Shown here: piece by piece, positions 1 through 9,095 of the stretch | How the letters are laid out: each line of letters starts with the position of its first letter | Position numbering within the stretch: the stretch's first letter is position 1 | Assembly: GCA_937959395.1 (NCBI GenBank) | Contig: CALGLR010000047.1 | Coordinates: 1-64,000 of the forward strand | Source: an uncultured Flavobacteriaceae bacterium | Lineage (GTDB): Bacteria > Bacteroidota > Bacteroidia > Flavobacteriales > Flavobacteriaceae | DNA: 64,000 bases | Reading direction: 5' to 3' | The notes under the pieces: model-generated | Told to the model about the DNA's origin: nothing | Database searches by the model: none | What the model saw: the letters and a program-made list of their open reading frames with translations, nothing else | Program-made: the position numbers and the translations under genes

Positions 1-41
1 TTTTTGTTTATAATTTTGAATAGCTATTCAGCCATTAACTG

Positions 42-70
42 CAATTGTTGGTGTTTTTCACCAACAATTG
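42..70. repeat. REP-like perfect hairpin at the 3' end of the transposase gene
   Basis: A perfect inverted repeat with 12-bp arms (42-53 and 59-70) around a TTTTT loop. The core GTTGGTG-TTTTT-CACCAAC is shared with hairpins at 661-679 and 972-996. The stop codon of the transposase lies inside it. It is preceded by a short sequence (TTAACTGC) that also precedes the copy at 972. It is probably the substrate repeat of the adjacent REP-associated transposase. Confidence 0.8.
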
Positions 71-606
71 ATTTCTTCTCTTCTATAGTCGCTTACAAAA
101 TCAAAACAATCTTCTTTTTCTAAGTAAAATGAAGCAGATGAAAATTTATACCCACCTTCAGTTATACTCATGTTAGCTTTAACTGGATTCTCATGAATGT
201 ATTTCAATTTTTGTTCAATGATTTTATCAGAATATAAATCTACACATAAGGGGTTTCGTTTCCAAAATTGATACGTTCTATCTTTCGCTTCTACTAAAAA
301 GTATTTTAAAACCTCTTTATGGTTAGTTTCTAAATCCCGTTTAATTCTTTGAGCTGTAAACTTCATAAAACTCAATTGCGTATGTTTTAATGAATATAAC
401 TTTGTTGGTTTCCAGATAATATGAATATGGTTATCCATAATTACATAGCCGTAAATAATTACTCTCTCAGCTTTAACCAAATATTGAAGTGATTCAATAA
501 TAATTACCTTATACTTTTCAGGCCTCAAAAGCATTTTCCAATCTTTTATTGTTGCTGTATAGAATTGCGGACAATCCTCATTATGTTTAAGAGGTTTAAG
601 TTTCAT
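58..606 (-). CDS. REP-associated tyrosine transposase (RAYT, Y1 HUH family)
   Basis: This is a 182-residue single-domain protein of the IS200-like Y1 transposase fold. The HUH motif is seen as NHIHII (His60, His62) and the conserved C-terminal helix as KYIHENPVKA, where Tyr136 is a candidate nucleophile. RAYTs are single-copy domesticated relatives of IS200/IS605 transposases that nick hairpin REP sequences and are thought to have spread them. Here the gene is bracketed by such hairpins: one overlaps its stop codon, and one lies about 55 bp before the start in inverted orientation. The gene looks intact. Function is a family-level assignment; activity is inferred. Confidence 0.88.
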   Translation of the reverse strand: MKLKPLKHNEDCPQFYTATIKDWKMLLRPEKYKVIIIESLQYLVKAERVIIYGYVIMDNHIHIIWKPTKLYSLKHTQLSFMKFTAQRIKRDLETNHKEVLKYFLVEAKDRTYQFWKRNPLCVDLYSDKIIEQKLKYIHENPVKANMSITEGGYKFSSASFYLEKEDCFDFVSDYRREEINCW

Positions 607-660
607 GGTTACTTTAAAAATCAGGCGGATTCAATTAATAATTTTGTTTCGCAATTCTTT

Positions 661-681
661 GTTAGTGAAAAACACCAACAA
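661..681. repeat. Inverted, diverged copy of the REP-like hairpin
   Basis: GTTAGTG-AAAAA-CACCAAC (661-679) is the reverse complement of the hairpin core at 47-65, with one mismatch in the stem. It lies just upstream of the transposase start and in opposite orientation to the copy at its 3' end, so the gene is enclosed by an inverted pair. Confidence 0.7.
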
Positions 682-732
682 AGGCATTCAACAAATTAGA
701 AAAGGCCTTACTACTATTTTCGCTTTTTTAGT

Positions 733-894
733 TTATTCTAATTTCTTACTCTTTGCTCTACTAGTTTTATAAACTAGATCCATTAATGATTCAGTTTTAT
801 AATCTTTTTTAAATAAGTTTTGAACTGGATTAAAATAGTGAGTTTTACAGCTACGAAAAGATAAAAACAATATAAGTACTAAAATAAATCTCAT
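733..894 (-). CDS. Tiny putative lipoprotein (53 aa)
   Basis: An ATG at 894 opens a 53-codon frame beginning MRFILVLILFLSFRSC, which reads as a lipoprotein signal peptide with the acylated Cys at residue 16, followed by a short basic tail. No family is recognised. It occupies the stretch between two REP-like hairpins, upstream of the transposase and on the same strand. Supporting signs are the signal-like N-terminus and that the frame fits the space. Against it are the small size and the Arg in the lipobox. It may be a chance frame. Confidence 0.4.
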   Translation of the reverse strand: MRFILVLILFLSFRSCKTHYFNPVQNLFKKDYKTESLMDLVYKTSRAKSKKLE

Positions 895-962
895 ACCACT
901 AAACGATATGTGCGTTATCTTTTTTTCATATTAAAGTTTAGCTTCATCTGTATATCTATTCC

Positions 963-996
963 TTAACTGCCATTGTTGGTGTTTTTCACCAACAAT
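963..996. repeat. REP-like hairpin, direct copy
   Basis: TTAACTGC followed by a 10-bp perfect stem (972-981 / 987-996) and TTTTT loop. It is nearly identical to 35-68 and in the same orientation. It ends a few bases before the stop codon of the M28 peptidase and could also act in its 3' processing. Confidence 0.75.
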
Positions 997-1001
997 AACA
1001 T

Positions 1002-2402
1002 TTAATTCTTAATCATCTTATTTCCCGTAAGTGGGTTTGTACCATACTTATCAAACAAAAACACTAAGCTTGTCATTGTAGCTGCTCCTAGTTCTAATTC
1101 TCTTTTATTCACCGCATCGAAGGTATCATTACTTGCATGATGATAATCGAAATAACGTTGTGAATCTGGTCTTAATCCCGCTAAGACATTACTATCTTTT
1201 TTTAATGGTCCAATATCTGCGCCACTACCTCCTTTTTCAAAATAATGAATTAAATAAGGTTTAAATAATGGCTTCCAACTTAACACTTGATTAAAGTTTG
1301 CATCACTACAATCAAAAGAAAACCCTCTTGGTGTAAAACCTCCTGAATCACTTTCTAAAGCAAATACATGTTTTTCATTTTTCTCTTCGGCTACTCGAGC
1401 ATACTCTCTTCCTCCTCTTAAACCATTTTCTTCATTCATAAATAAGACAACTCTTATACTACGCTTAGGTCTTATACCGCTTTCTTTTATTAAACGCACT
1501 ACATCCATAGATTGAACGACTCCTGCTCCATCGTCATGAGAACCATCACCTAAATCCCAAGAATCTAAATGCCCACCAACGACCATATATTCATTTGGAA
1601 ATTCACTACCAGTAATTTCGCCAATAACATTATGCGATTGCACATCTTCCATCTGCTCACAACTTTGCTTAAAAAAGAATTTCAATTCTTTATTTTCTTT
1701 TAATGCAGAAGACAACGCTTCGGCATCATTTGTACTAATTGCTGCTGAAGGAATACGTTCATTTATAGGTAAATCGCCATAAGACATGCCTCCTGTATGT
1801 GGAAAATCGTCCAAACGCAAATTCATTGAACGAACAATAACTCCTACTGCTCCAAATTTTGCCGCTTCCATAGCACCCGCATAACGTTGATTAACACAAC
1901 CACCATAAGCAGAAAACGTTGAAATTAAATCAGCTTGCATGGGTCTGTTATAAAAGACTATTTTTCCTTTTATTTTAGATTTCCCTAACTTTTCTAATTC
2001 TTCAAAATTATGAACCTCTACAATCCCCGCTTTTATTCCATCTTTTCTTGTAGCTATCGACCCTCCTAATGCACAAATATTAACGTCTTTTGTCATACGA
2101 CTTACTTCATAGTAAGCTTGTTCTTTTTCTCCTCTAACCCATTTAGGAACCATTACGGGTTGTATCCATACTTTATCTAATCCAAGTTTGTCTAATTCGG
2201 CTTTACCCCAAGCAACAGCTTTCTCTGCATTTTCAGATCCCGATAAGCGCCCTCCTATTTTATTAGACAAGTGATCTAGCCATTCATAGGCTTTTCCATT
2301 TGTAAGAGATTGTTTATAAATAGTTTTTATTGCTTCTTCGTCTGATTGCGAAAAAGAAAATAGGCTAATAAAAAGGGCTAGAATTAATAAATAAGATTTC
2401 AT
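1002..2402 (-). CDS. Secreted M28-family metallopeptidase (carboxypeptidase Q-like)
   Basis: A 466-residue zinc aminopeptidase/carboxypeptidase. The start is taken at 2402, giving a signal peptide (MKSYLLILALFISLFSFSQ). An in-frame ATG 54 nt upstream lies inside the terminator hairpin of the neighbouring gene and would bury the signal peptide. A protease-associated-like insert precedes the catalytic part. Di-zinc ligands are visible in order: GGHLDSWDLGDGSHDDGAG (His, bridging Asp), NEENGLRGG (Glu-Glu), ESDSGG (Asp), and the C-terminal HHASNDTFD (His). It is expected in the periplasm or outside, releasing amino acids from peptides. Single-gene unit. Confidence 0.9.
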   Translation of the reverse strand: MKSYLLILALFISLFSFSQSDEEAIKTIYKQSLTNGKAYEWLDHLSNKIGGRLSGSENAEKAVAWGKAELDKLGLDKVWIQPVMVPKWVRGEKEQAYYEVSRMTKDVNICALGGSIATRKDGIKAGIVEVHNFEELEKLGKSKIKGKIVFYNRPMQADLISTFSAYGGCVNQRYAGAMEAAKFGAVGVIVRSMNLRLDDFPHTGGMSYGDLPINERIPSAAISTNDAEALSSALKENKELKFFFKQSCEQMEDVQSHNVIGEITGSEFPNEYMVVGGHLDSWDLGDGSHDDGAGVVQSMDVVRLIKESGIRPKRSIRVVLFMNEENGLRGGREYARVAEEKNEKHVFALESDSGGFTPRGFSFDCSDANFNQVLSWKPLFKPYLIHYFEKGGSGADIGPLKKDSNVLAGLRPDSQRYFDYHHASNDTFDAVNKRELELGAATMTSLVFLFDKYGTNPLTGNKMIKN

Positions 2403-2447
2403 TTGATTTTTTTTTGATGCATTAAATATACTATATAAATACATAAA

Positions 2448-2479
2448 AGACGGCATCGATTTAACAACCTATGCCGTCT
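2448..2479 (-). terminator. Intrinsic terminator after the PPK2 gene
   Basis: A 9-bp stem (AGACGGCAT 2448-2456, ATGCCGTCT 2471-2479) is followed on the minus strand by TTTTATG, and on the plus strand by GTTTTTAT. It is located directly downstream of ppk2 read on the minus strand. Confidence 0.65.
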
Positions 2480-2536
2480 GTTTTTATTTGTTTTTATAAA
2501 AGCCTATTTATACATCTATTAAGACATTATAATAAA

Positions 2537-3415
2537 CTATTCATTGTTAAGCTCTTCACGATATAAATCGATATTTGCTTTCGTTTTAGAATCTAATTCA
2601 GGTTCTTCAATATCCTTATACTCTTTTAAAGTATTATATAAAATTTTAGCAACAGCATATCTTGCTGCTGGTTTATTATCAGCTGGAATATTATACCATG
2701 GAGCATGCGGCTTTGAAGTTCTATTTATAGCATCTTCATAACATTCTTGATAATCATCCCATAACTTTCGCTCTTTTAAATCACCAACCGAAAATTTCCA
2801 GTTCTTTTCTTTTAAATCTAATCGACGTAATAGTCTGTTTTTTTGTTCAGCTTTAGAAAGGTTCATATAAAATTTGTAAATAATAGTTCCATTATCGGCC
2901 AAATGTTTTTCGAAATTATTTATTTCTTCAAAGCGCTTGTCCCAAAATGAATCATTTATATCTTCAACAGATTTTATATTAGGCAAATGCTCACCTAAAA
3001 TATAATTTGGATGCACACGAGTTACTAATACATTCTCATAATGTGTTCTATTATGTACTCCAAATTTACCTCTAGATGGCAATGCTAAATAATGGCGCCA
3101 TAAGTAATCGTGTTTAAGCTCTAACTCTGTAGGCACTTTAAAACTATGTACCTCTACTCCTCTAACATTAAAATCCTTAAAAACCTCACGTATTAAGCTA
3201 TCTTTCCCAGAAGTATCCATACCCTGAAAACAAACGAGTATAGAATATTTACCATGAGCATATATGGTATCTTGCAACTTACCCAATTTTTTACGCACTT
3301 TCTTTAATGCTGCTTTAACGGCAATATCGTCTTCTTCTAAGTTTAATAATGTTGGTTGTTTTGCTAAACTTATTTTTGAATTAATTTTAAAATCGCTTAT
3401 ATCTATTTTTTTCAT
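2537..3415 (-). CDS. ppk2: Polyphosphate kinase 2 family protein
   Basis: A 292-residue single-domain PPK2 enzyme that transfers phosphate between polyphosphate and nucleotides in the cytoplasm. The Walker A-like loop is GMDTSGKDS (65-73), followed by the family block HSFKVPTELELKHDYLWR and then HNRTHYENVLVTRVHP (Walker B/lid region). Length matches single-domain class I/III members. Whether it phosphorylates NMP or NDP cannot be told by eye. It is transcribed alone, with a terminator behind it and 231 bp of spacer before it. Confidence 0.92.
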   Translation of the reverse strand: MKKIDISDFKINSKISLAKQPTLLNLEEDDIAVKAALKKVRKKLGKLQDTIYAHGKYSILVCFQGMDTSGKDSLIREVFKDFNVRGVEVHSFKVPTELELKHDYLWRHYLALPSRGKFGVHNRTHYENVLVTRVHPNYILGEHLPNIKSVEDINDSFWDKRFEEINNFEKHLADNGTIIYKFYMNLSKAEQKNRLLRRLDLKEKNWKFSVGDLKERKLWDDYQECYEDAINRTSKPHAPWYNIPADNKPAARYAVAKILYNTLKEYKDIEEPELDSKTKANIDLYREELNNE

Positions 3416-3646
3416 TTTATGCTAAATTTATTTTAGGACTTGTATCTTAGTTTTTAGAACACTTAAAGCTACTGAATCTCCTATTACATAATAATTATTA
3501 TTCAATTCTTAAATATAATGAAGTTTTTATTCTTCATCTAATATTCAATATTGGCCTGCTTTTTGATATTTTTTAAAAAAAGTCTTGGTATTTCACTAAT
3601 TTTGATTATTTTAGACCCGCCTACATTTTAATAAAAACCCCAAATC

Positions 3647-4381
3647 ATGAAAAAAAATTACTTATTTTTTCTATTACTATTAGTATTCGCTCAATCTTAC
3701 GGGCAAGAAAAATCAACAGACATTGAATCAGACCTTGCAGATGTTAGTATAAACATTACTTCTGGTAATGACACATACAATCTTGAAGATTTATTACACC
3801 ATGCGCAACGTGCCTCTGATGCACTAAACAAAGTTATAGCCAGTTTAGAAGCCTCTTCTAATTGCAATAAAGCTTTAAATTTAGCAAACGAAATTTCTGG
3901 ATTATTAGATGCTGCTTTAGTTTCTGATAACCATGGAGATGGCCGTATTAACATTTCAGAATGTAAAGATTTGATAACACAAACGTTTTACGAGTATGAT
4001 TTTTGTGCAATGAAAGGAAATGGAAATGAAGCTTTATCTGAACTAGAACAACAACAATCAAATTTAAGATTACAACAAATAGAGCTAGAATTAAAAGCTA
4101 AAGAAATTAAACGACAATTGGCAGAACAAAAAGAAAAAGAATCTTATTTAGTAAAGCAAAAACTTATTGATGCCAATAAGAAAGTGTTTGTTTCTAATGT
4201 TAAAGCCTACAATGATCAACTTAAAGCTTGTGAATGTAATACTACAATGTCTAATAATATAGTAGATGATTTAACAACATTAAGCTCTAAAAGCTTAGCT
4301 GAAATTAAAGCTTATTATTTAGATAAAACCATAACGGTTACTCAAACTTATTTAGAAAACTTAAATAAGTGTAAAAATTAA
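3647..4381 (+). CDS. Secreted coiled-coil protein of unknown function
   Basis: A 244-residue protein with an N-terminal signal peptide (MKKNYLFFLLLLVFAQSYGQ). The first third is Asp/Asn-rich. From about residue 125 to 180 it is Glu/Gln/Lys-rich with heptad character (SELEQQQSNLRLQQIELELK), predicting a coiled coil. Six cysteines are present, including a CEC near the end. No family recognised. A -7-like TAATTTTG at 3597-3604 and a strong terminator right behind it point to a single-gene unit. Confidence 0.75.
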   Translation: MKKNYLFFLLLLVFAQSYGQEKSTDIESDLADVSINITSGNDTYNLEDLLHHAQRASDALNKVIASLEASSNCNKALNLANEISGLLDAALVSDNHGDGRINISECKDLITQTFYEYDFCAMKGNGNEALSELEQQQSNLRLQQIELELKAKEIKRQLAEQKEKESYLVKQKLIDANKKVFVSNVKAYNDQLKACECNTTMSNNIVDDLTTLSSKSLAEIKAYYLDKTITVTQTYLENLNKCKN

Positions 4382-4407
4382 ACCATCACCTTTTTTTAAT
4401 AAAAGTA

Positions 4408-4437
4408 AAACCTCAAATCACTTTAGATTTGAGGTTT
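4408..4437. terminator. Strong intrinsic terminator
   Basis: A 12-bp perfect stem (4408-4419 / 4426-4437), six-base loop, A-run before and T-run after. It separates the convergent coiled-coil gene and the sigma-54 regulator gene and can serve both strands. Confidence 0.85.
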
Positions 4438-4468
4438 TTTTATGCTTAAAATATTTTTTTTGGCTTTA

Positions 4469-5632
4469 TTATTTACTAGCAAAAAGCTTCACATCACTTT
4501 CACTTACTTCTTCTCCACCAAGGATTATTAAACGTTCAATAACGTTTCTTAATTCACGTATATTTCCTGTCCAATCATATTCTTGTAATAACTTTACAGC
4601 TTTAGCTGAAAAGCCTTTTAATGCAATCCCTTGTTCGCCTGTAATTTTTTTAGAAAAATAATTTATTAATAAAGGGATATCTTCACGACGATCATTTAAT
4701 GCAGGAACTTTTATTAGTATCACAGCCAATCTATGGTAAAGATCTTCTCTAAATCGTCCTTCACTTATTTCTTTCTTTAAATCTTTATTTGTAGCGGCAA
4801 TAATACGCACATCTACTTTTATATCTCTATCGCTTCCAACTCTTTGTATTCTACTTTCTTGTAAAGCACGAAGTACTTTAGCTTGCGCGGGCAAACTCAT
4901 ATCTCCAATTTCATCTAAAAAAATAGTACCCCCATTAGCGGCTTCAAATTTACCAGCTCTATCCTTAGCAGCACTCGTAAAAGCGCCTTTTACATGTCCA
5001 AATAATTCACTTTCTATAAGTTCACTTGGAATTGCGGCGCAATTTACTTCAATCATTGGTCCTTTAGATCGTTCACTTTTCTCATGTAACCAATGAGAAA
5101 CTAGTTCTTTTCCTGTTCCATTTGGGCCAGTAATAAGTACGCGAGCATCTGTAGGCGCCACTTTATCTATAATGTCTTTTATTTGATCGATAGCATCACT
5201 ATTACCAATCATTTCGTATTTTTTACTTACTTTTTTCTTAAGTATTTTATTTTCTACAACAAGTTCTTTTCGATCTAAGGCATTTCTTACCGTATTTAAT
5301 AATCGATTTAAATCTGGTGGTTTAGAAATATAATCAAACGCTCCTAATCGCATCGTATTTACAGCAGTGTCTAAATCGCCGTGTCCAGAAATCATAACAA
5401 TAGGAATTTCAGGCTTTATTTTTTTAACAGCTTCTAAAACTTCTACTCCGTCCATTTTAGGCATTTTAATATCACAAAGAATTAAATCGAAATCTTCTTT
5501 CTTTATTTTCTCGATACCAACTAAACCGTCTTCTGCTTGATCTACTTCATATTTATCACTTTCTTCTGAAAGTATTTTCACTAGCACTCTTCTAATTGCT
5601 GCTTCGTCTTCAATGACTAATATTTTCGGCAT
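4469..5632 (-). CDS. NtrC-type sigma-54-dependent response regulator lacking a DNA-binding domain
   Basis: 387 residues: receiver domain (1-120, phosphoacceptor Asp54 in ILCDIKMPKMDG) followed by a sigma-54 AAA+ domain (Walker A GPNGTGKEL at 169-177, Walker B GGTIFLDEIGDM). The sigma-54-contacting loop reads GAFTSA (216-221) instead of GAFTGA. The protein ends soon after the AAA+ lid (RNVIERLIILGGEEVSESDV), so the Fis-type helix-turn-helix of NtrC (usually 450-480 residues) is missing. It is the last gene of a minus-strand operon, 13 nt after mscS. No histidine kinase is adjacent. Role inferred as an enhancer-independent sigma-54 activator. Confidence 0.92.
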   Translation of the reverse strand: MPKILVIEDEAAIRRVLVKILSEESDKYEVDQAEDGLVGIEKIKKEDFDLILCDIKMPKMDGVEVLEAVKKIKPEIPIVMISGHGDLDTAVNTMRLGAFDYISKPPDLNRLLNTVRNALDRKELVVENKILKKKVSKKYEMIGNSDAIDQIKDIIDKVAPTDARVLITGPNGTGKELVSHWLHEKSERSKGPMIEVNCAAIPSELIESELFGHVKGAFTSAAKDRAGKFEAANGGTIFLDEIGDMSLPAQAKVLRALQESRIQRVGSDRDIKVDVRIIAATNKDLKKEISEGRFREDLYHRLAVILIKVPALNDRREDIPLLINYFSKKITGEQGIALKGFSAKAVKLLQEYDWTGNIRELRNVIERLIILGGEEVSESDVKLFASK

Positions 5633-5645
5633 TTCTTATTCGTTT

Positions 5646-6476
5646 TTAATTTGGTTTCTGAATAATATGAATATCACGTTGTGGGAAAGGTATGCTTATA
5701 TTATTCTCTCTAAACAGCCTATCAATTTCAAAACGTAAATCACTTTTAGGAATAGAACCAATAAAACTATCATTTAGTGTAAATATTAGCTTAAATTCTA
5801 AAGCACTATCTCCAAAGTTAGTAAAAAGAACTAAAGGAGCAGGATGTTTCATTATAGATTCATGGTCGTTTGCTATTTGTAATAGTATTTTTTTTACTAA
5901 TTGCACATCACTACCATAAGCCACGCCAACACTAATATTCTCTCTTGTATTGGTTCCGTTTTGCGTCCAATTATACAAACTATTACTTAGATATAAGTGA
6001 TTAGGAATAATAAGTACTTTATTATCAATTGTAACTGCCCTGGTCGTTCTTAATTTAATTTCTTCTACACGCCCTACTTTTCCTTCTATTTCTATTAAAT
6101 CTCCAACATGAACAGATTGATCTAATAAAATAAAAACACCAGAAATTATATCTTGAAAAAAAGTTTGTAAAGCTAAACCAATACCTATCAATAATGCGGC
6201 AGAGGCAGCAAATAAAGCATTTAGATTTACACCAATAGAATTTAATATTCCCAATACAACAATAACATATATTAACCACTTAAAATAAGAATAAACAGAA
6301 GTGAATTTGTCTTTGTCTTCTTTTGGTAAACGCTTAGAAATACCTTTATATAAAACTTTAAGAATAAAATAGGCAAGAATAATTATAATTACTGCCTCTA
6401 TAATATCAAAAAGAGTAAATGAAATATCTTTTGTTAAAGAAAATTTATAAAATAAAGTATCTTTTAATTGTTTCAT
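5646..6476 (-). CDS. Small MscS-type mechanosensitive channel
   Basis: 276 residues, inner membrane. Three membrane segments (about 18-42, 63-83, 86-118), the last with the Ala/Gly-rich pore helix (AASAALLIGIGLALQTFFQDIISG). This is followed by the MscS beta domain (VGDLIEIEGKVGRVEEI...LIIPNH) and C-terminal alpha/beta part. It relieves turgor on hypo-osmotic shock. Its start is one base from the end of the ABC permease gene upstream and it is followed by the sigma-54 regulator, so all four are probably one transcript. Confidence 0.92.
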   Translation of the reverse strand: MKQLKDTLFYKFSLTKDISFTLFDIIEAVIIIILAYFILKVLYKGISKRLPKEDKDKFTSVYSYFKWLIYVIVVLGILNSIGVNLNALFAASAALLIGIGLALQTFFQDIISGVFILLDQSVHVGDLIEIEGKVGRVEEIKLRTTRAVTIDNKVLIIPNHLYLSNSLYNWTQNGTNTRENISVGVAYGSDVQLVKKILLQIANDHESIMKHPAPLVLFTNFGDSALEFKLIFTLNDSFIGSIPKSDLRFEIDRLFRENNISIPFPQRDIHIIQKPN

Positions 6477-6477
6477 A

Positions 6478-7794
6478 TTAATACTTAAGCCATTTAATCA
6501 ATTCTCGATAAGTTGGTTTTTTACCATACATTAAAATACCCACTCGATAAATTTTTGCAGCAAACCAAACCGTAGCCATAAATGTACCTATTAATAATAA
6601 TAACGATAAACCTTGTTGCCACAAAGGGACACCAAAAGGTATACGCATAAGCATCACTACTGGTGATGTAAATGGTATAAATGAAAATATTGTAGATACT
6701 GTTCCATGCGGATCTTCAATAACTGTAAAACCTCCAACATAAACTGCTAAAATTAATGGTAGAATGATTGGCATCATAAATTGTTGCGTATCCGTTTCGT
6801 TATCTACTGCTGCTCCAATAGCTGCATATAATGAACTATATAATAAATAACCACTAATAAAAAACAGAATAAATGCTATAATCAAATTGGTTAATGGAAG
6901 GTTAAAAAAGGCATTCATAAATTGCTGTGCTTTTTCCACATCATTTCCAGATCCCTGCATGGCTTGTTCTATAATTTCTTGTTGAGGCATACCCATTTGT
7001 GCTATGTCTATTCCAAAAATTAAAGACACAACAACTATTAATACGCTTCCCAAAATAATCCAGATGACAAACTGAGTAATTCCTACTAATGATGTGCCTA
7101 TAATTTTGCCTAACATTAATTGAACTGGTTTTACAGAAGATATAATAACCTCTATAATACGGCTGGTTTTTTCTTCAATAACACTACGCATAATCATATT
7201 TCCATAGATAATTATGAACATAAATAATAGATAACCTGCTATGACACCAAAAATAATTTTTGTTCCGCTATCTACTTTAGACGTTTTTTTACCAGAGAAA
7301 CTCTCTTGAGCAATATCAATACTAATCTTAGAAGTTTCTATAACTTCTGGATCTACATTCATCCTATGCATATTAATATTGGTAAGTTCTTTTTCAATTT
7401 TATTACCCAAACTATTAATTAAAGTCAATGACGGTGAGTCTTCAGAGTAAAACCGAATATTTTTTGAAGCTTCATTAAGTTTATCTATTTTTAAAACATG
7501 TAGTAATCCATAATCTCCCTTTTCTTTAACTACTGCTTTAGCATTTTCTAGTGTTATCCCTTCTAAAATGGTATACTTTGTATTTTCTGTGTCTTTAAAA
7601 ATATGCTGCACTAAACCCGATTCATCTAAAACCGAAACTTGGCGCACTTTGCTATTATTCATTTGTATTAAATAGGCAACAACCGAAATTAATCCAATCA
7701 TTATCAACGGACTTAAAAAAGTCATTATGATAAAAGCCTTGTTTTTAACCTTAGTTAAATACTCTCTTTTTATAATAAGTGGTAAATAATTCAT
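6478..7794 (-). CDS. ABC-2 type (NatB-like) permease
   Basis: 438 residues: one N-terminal membrane helix, a large extracytoplasmic domain (about 45-190), then five or six helices, as in NatB/ABC-2 exporters. The block VIEEKTSRIIEVIISSVKPVQLMLGK is characteristic. It pairs with the ATPase encoded 3 nt upstream. The substrate is unknown; Na+ is the textbook NatAB substrate but this is not shown here. Confidence 0.9.
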   Translation of the reverse strand: MNYLPLIIKREYLTKVKNKAFIIMTFLSPLIMIGLISVVAYLIQMNNSKVRQVSVLDESGLVQHIFKDTENTKYTILEGITLENAKAVVKEKGDYGLLHVLKIDKLNEASKNIRFYSEDSPSLTLINSLGNKIEKELTNINMHRMNVDPEVIETSKISIDIAQESFSGKKTSKVDSGTKIIFGVIAGYLLFMFIIIYGNMIMRSVIEEKTSRIIEVIISSVKPVQLMLGKIIGTSLVGITQFVIWIILGSVLIVVVSLIFGIDIAQMGMPQQEIIEQAMQGSGNDVEKAQQFMNAFFNLPLTNLIIAFILFFISGYLLYSSLYAAIGAAVDNETDTQQFMMPIILPLILAVYVGGFTVIEDPHGTVSTIFSFIPFTSPVVMLMRIPFGVPLWQQGLSLLLLIGTFMATVWFAAKIYRVGILMYGKKPTYRELIKWLKY

Positions 7795-7797
7795 AGC

Positions 7798-8724
7798 TTA
7801 ATTATTCTTTACAGTTTGAATAAAAATATCATTAGCACTTGGAACAACTTCAACAAAATGTGAGACCTGACCTTTAGTTGTTAAATAACTTAATAAATCA
7901 TTAGCTGTTTCGTTTTGAGACAATTTTATATGAACTTTTAATTCATCTCCAAGCGTTTTAAATTCAGCTGGAGAAACTTGAAATTTACTTTTTAGTTCTT
8001 GTTCCAAGTTTGTATTATTAAGACTCTCTATACCTATTTCGTAAGTATTCGTTTTATAGTTACGTTTAATGTCCATTAAATTTCCATCTAAAACTTTATT
8101 AGACTTGTGGATTAATGCGATGTGATCACATAATTCTTCAACAGATTCCATTCTATGAGTAGAAAATATAACCGTAGCGCCTTCATCTCTAAGCCTAAGG
8201 ATTTCATCTTTTATAAGATTAGCATTAATTGGGTCGAACCCAGAGAAAGGTTCATCAAAAATTAACAGCTTAGGTTCGTGTAGCACAGTAACCACAAATT
8301 GGATTTTTTGAGCCATTCCTTTAGACAATTCCTGAATCTTTTTATTCCACCAATCTCCTATTTCTAGCCTTTCAAACCACATTTTAAGTCGTTTTTTAGC
8401 TTCTCTCTTCTCCATTCCTTTTAATTGCGCTAAATACAAAGCTTGCTCTCCTACTTTCATAGACTTATAAAGGCCTCTCTCCTCTGGTAAATAACCAATA
8501 TCCTTAACATGATATGATTGTAATGGTTCTGAATCTAATAAAACATGTCCTTGATCGGGCATCGTTATTTGATTAATCACCCGTATTAGTGTTGTTTTAC
8601 CAGCTCCATTTGGACCTAAGAGTCCAAATATACTTCCTTTGGGAACAGATATTGAAACATTATTTAATGCTGTAAATTCGCCAAATTTTTTAGAAACAGA
8701 ATGTACTTCTAATAAGTTACTCAT
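7798..8724 (-). CDS. ABC transporter ATPase (NatA-like)
   Basis: 308-residue nucleotide-binding subunit: Walker A GPNGAGKTT, Q-loop region, signature LSKGMAQKIQ, Walker B LLIFDEPFSG, H-loop STHRMES, and a C-terminal extension of about 80 residues typical of NatA/CcmA-like exporters. It is the first gene of the operon running to 4469. Confidence 0.93.
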   Translation of the reverse strand: MSNLLEVHSVSKKFGEFTALNNVSISVPKGSIFGLLGPNGAGKTTLIRVINQITMPDQGHVLLDSEPLQSYHVKDIGYLPEERGLYKSMKVGEQALYLAQLKGMEKREAKKRLKMWFERLEIGDWWNKKIQELSKGMAQKIQFVVTVLHEPKLLIFDEPFSGFDPINANLIKDEILRLRDEGATVIFSTHRMESVEELCDHIALIHKSNKVLDGNLMDIKRNYKTNTYEIGIESLNNTNLEQELKSKFQVSPAEFKTLGDELKVHIKLSQNETANDLLSYLTTKGQVSHFVEVVPSANDIFIQTVKNN

Positions 8725-8911
8725 AGTTTTGTTTAACGTTTACTTTAAAATATTTTAGTAGAATACTAAAATACAAATCTGTGTATTTGTAGCGTAAAGA
8801 TAGAAAATGTTACAGCAGTAATAGTATTTAATTTAAATTCTGAAAATTATTGTTTTTTAAATTTATTTAAACTCATATTTAAAAGAAGAACTATTTTATT
8901 TAAATACAAAA

Positions 8912-8987
8912 CCCACCCTTTAAATGAATAAAGGATGGGAAAAAATTGCTATGAAAAAGAAAAATTATCACCAAATAAACTGGTGAT
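8912..8987 (-). terminator. Two successive hairpins ending the grpE-dnaJ transcript
   Basis: Hairpin A 8967-8973/8981-8987 (ATCACCA/TGGTGAT) is followed on the minus strand by AATTTTTC. Hairpin B 8912-8922/8929-8939 (CCCACCCTTTA/TAAAGGATGGG, one mismatch) is followed by TTTTGT. Both lie downstream of dnaJ. The rest of the 8725-9095 spacer shows no gene; its left part must hold the promoter of the ABC operon. Confidence 0.65.
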
Positions 8988-9095
8988 ATATCAAATATAG
9001 TCTTTTATTTTGAATATGAAGTAAAAAGTTAAAATAAGTTAAAAAAAAGTAAACCACATATTAACAACAACCTGTTACTTCAACAAAATCAGTAC

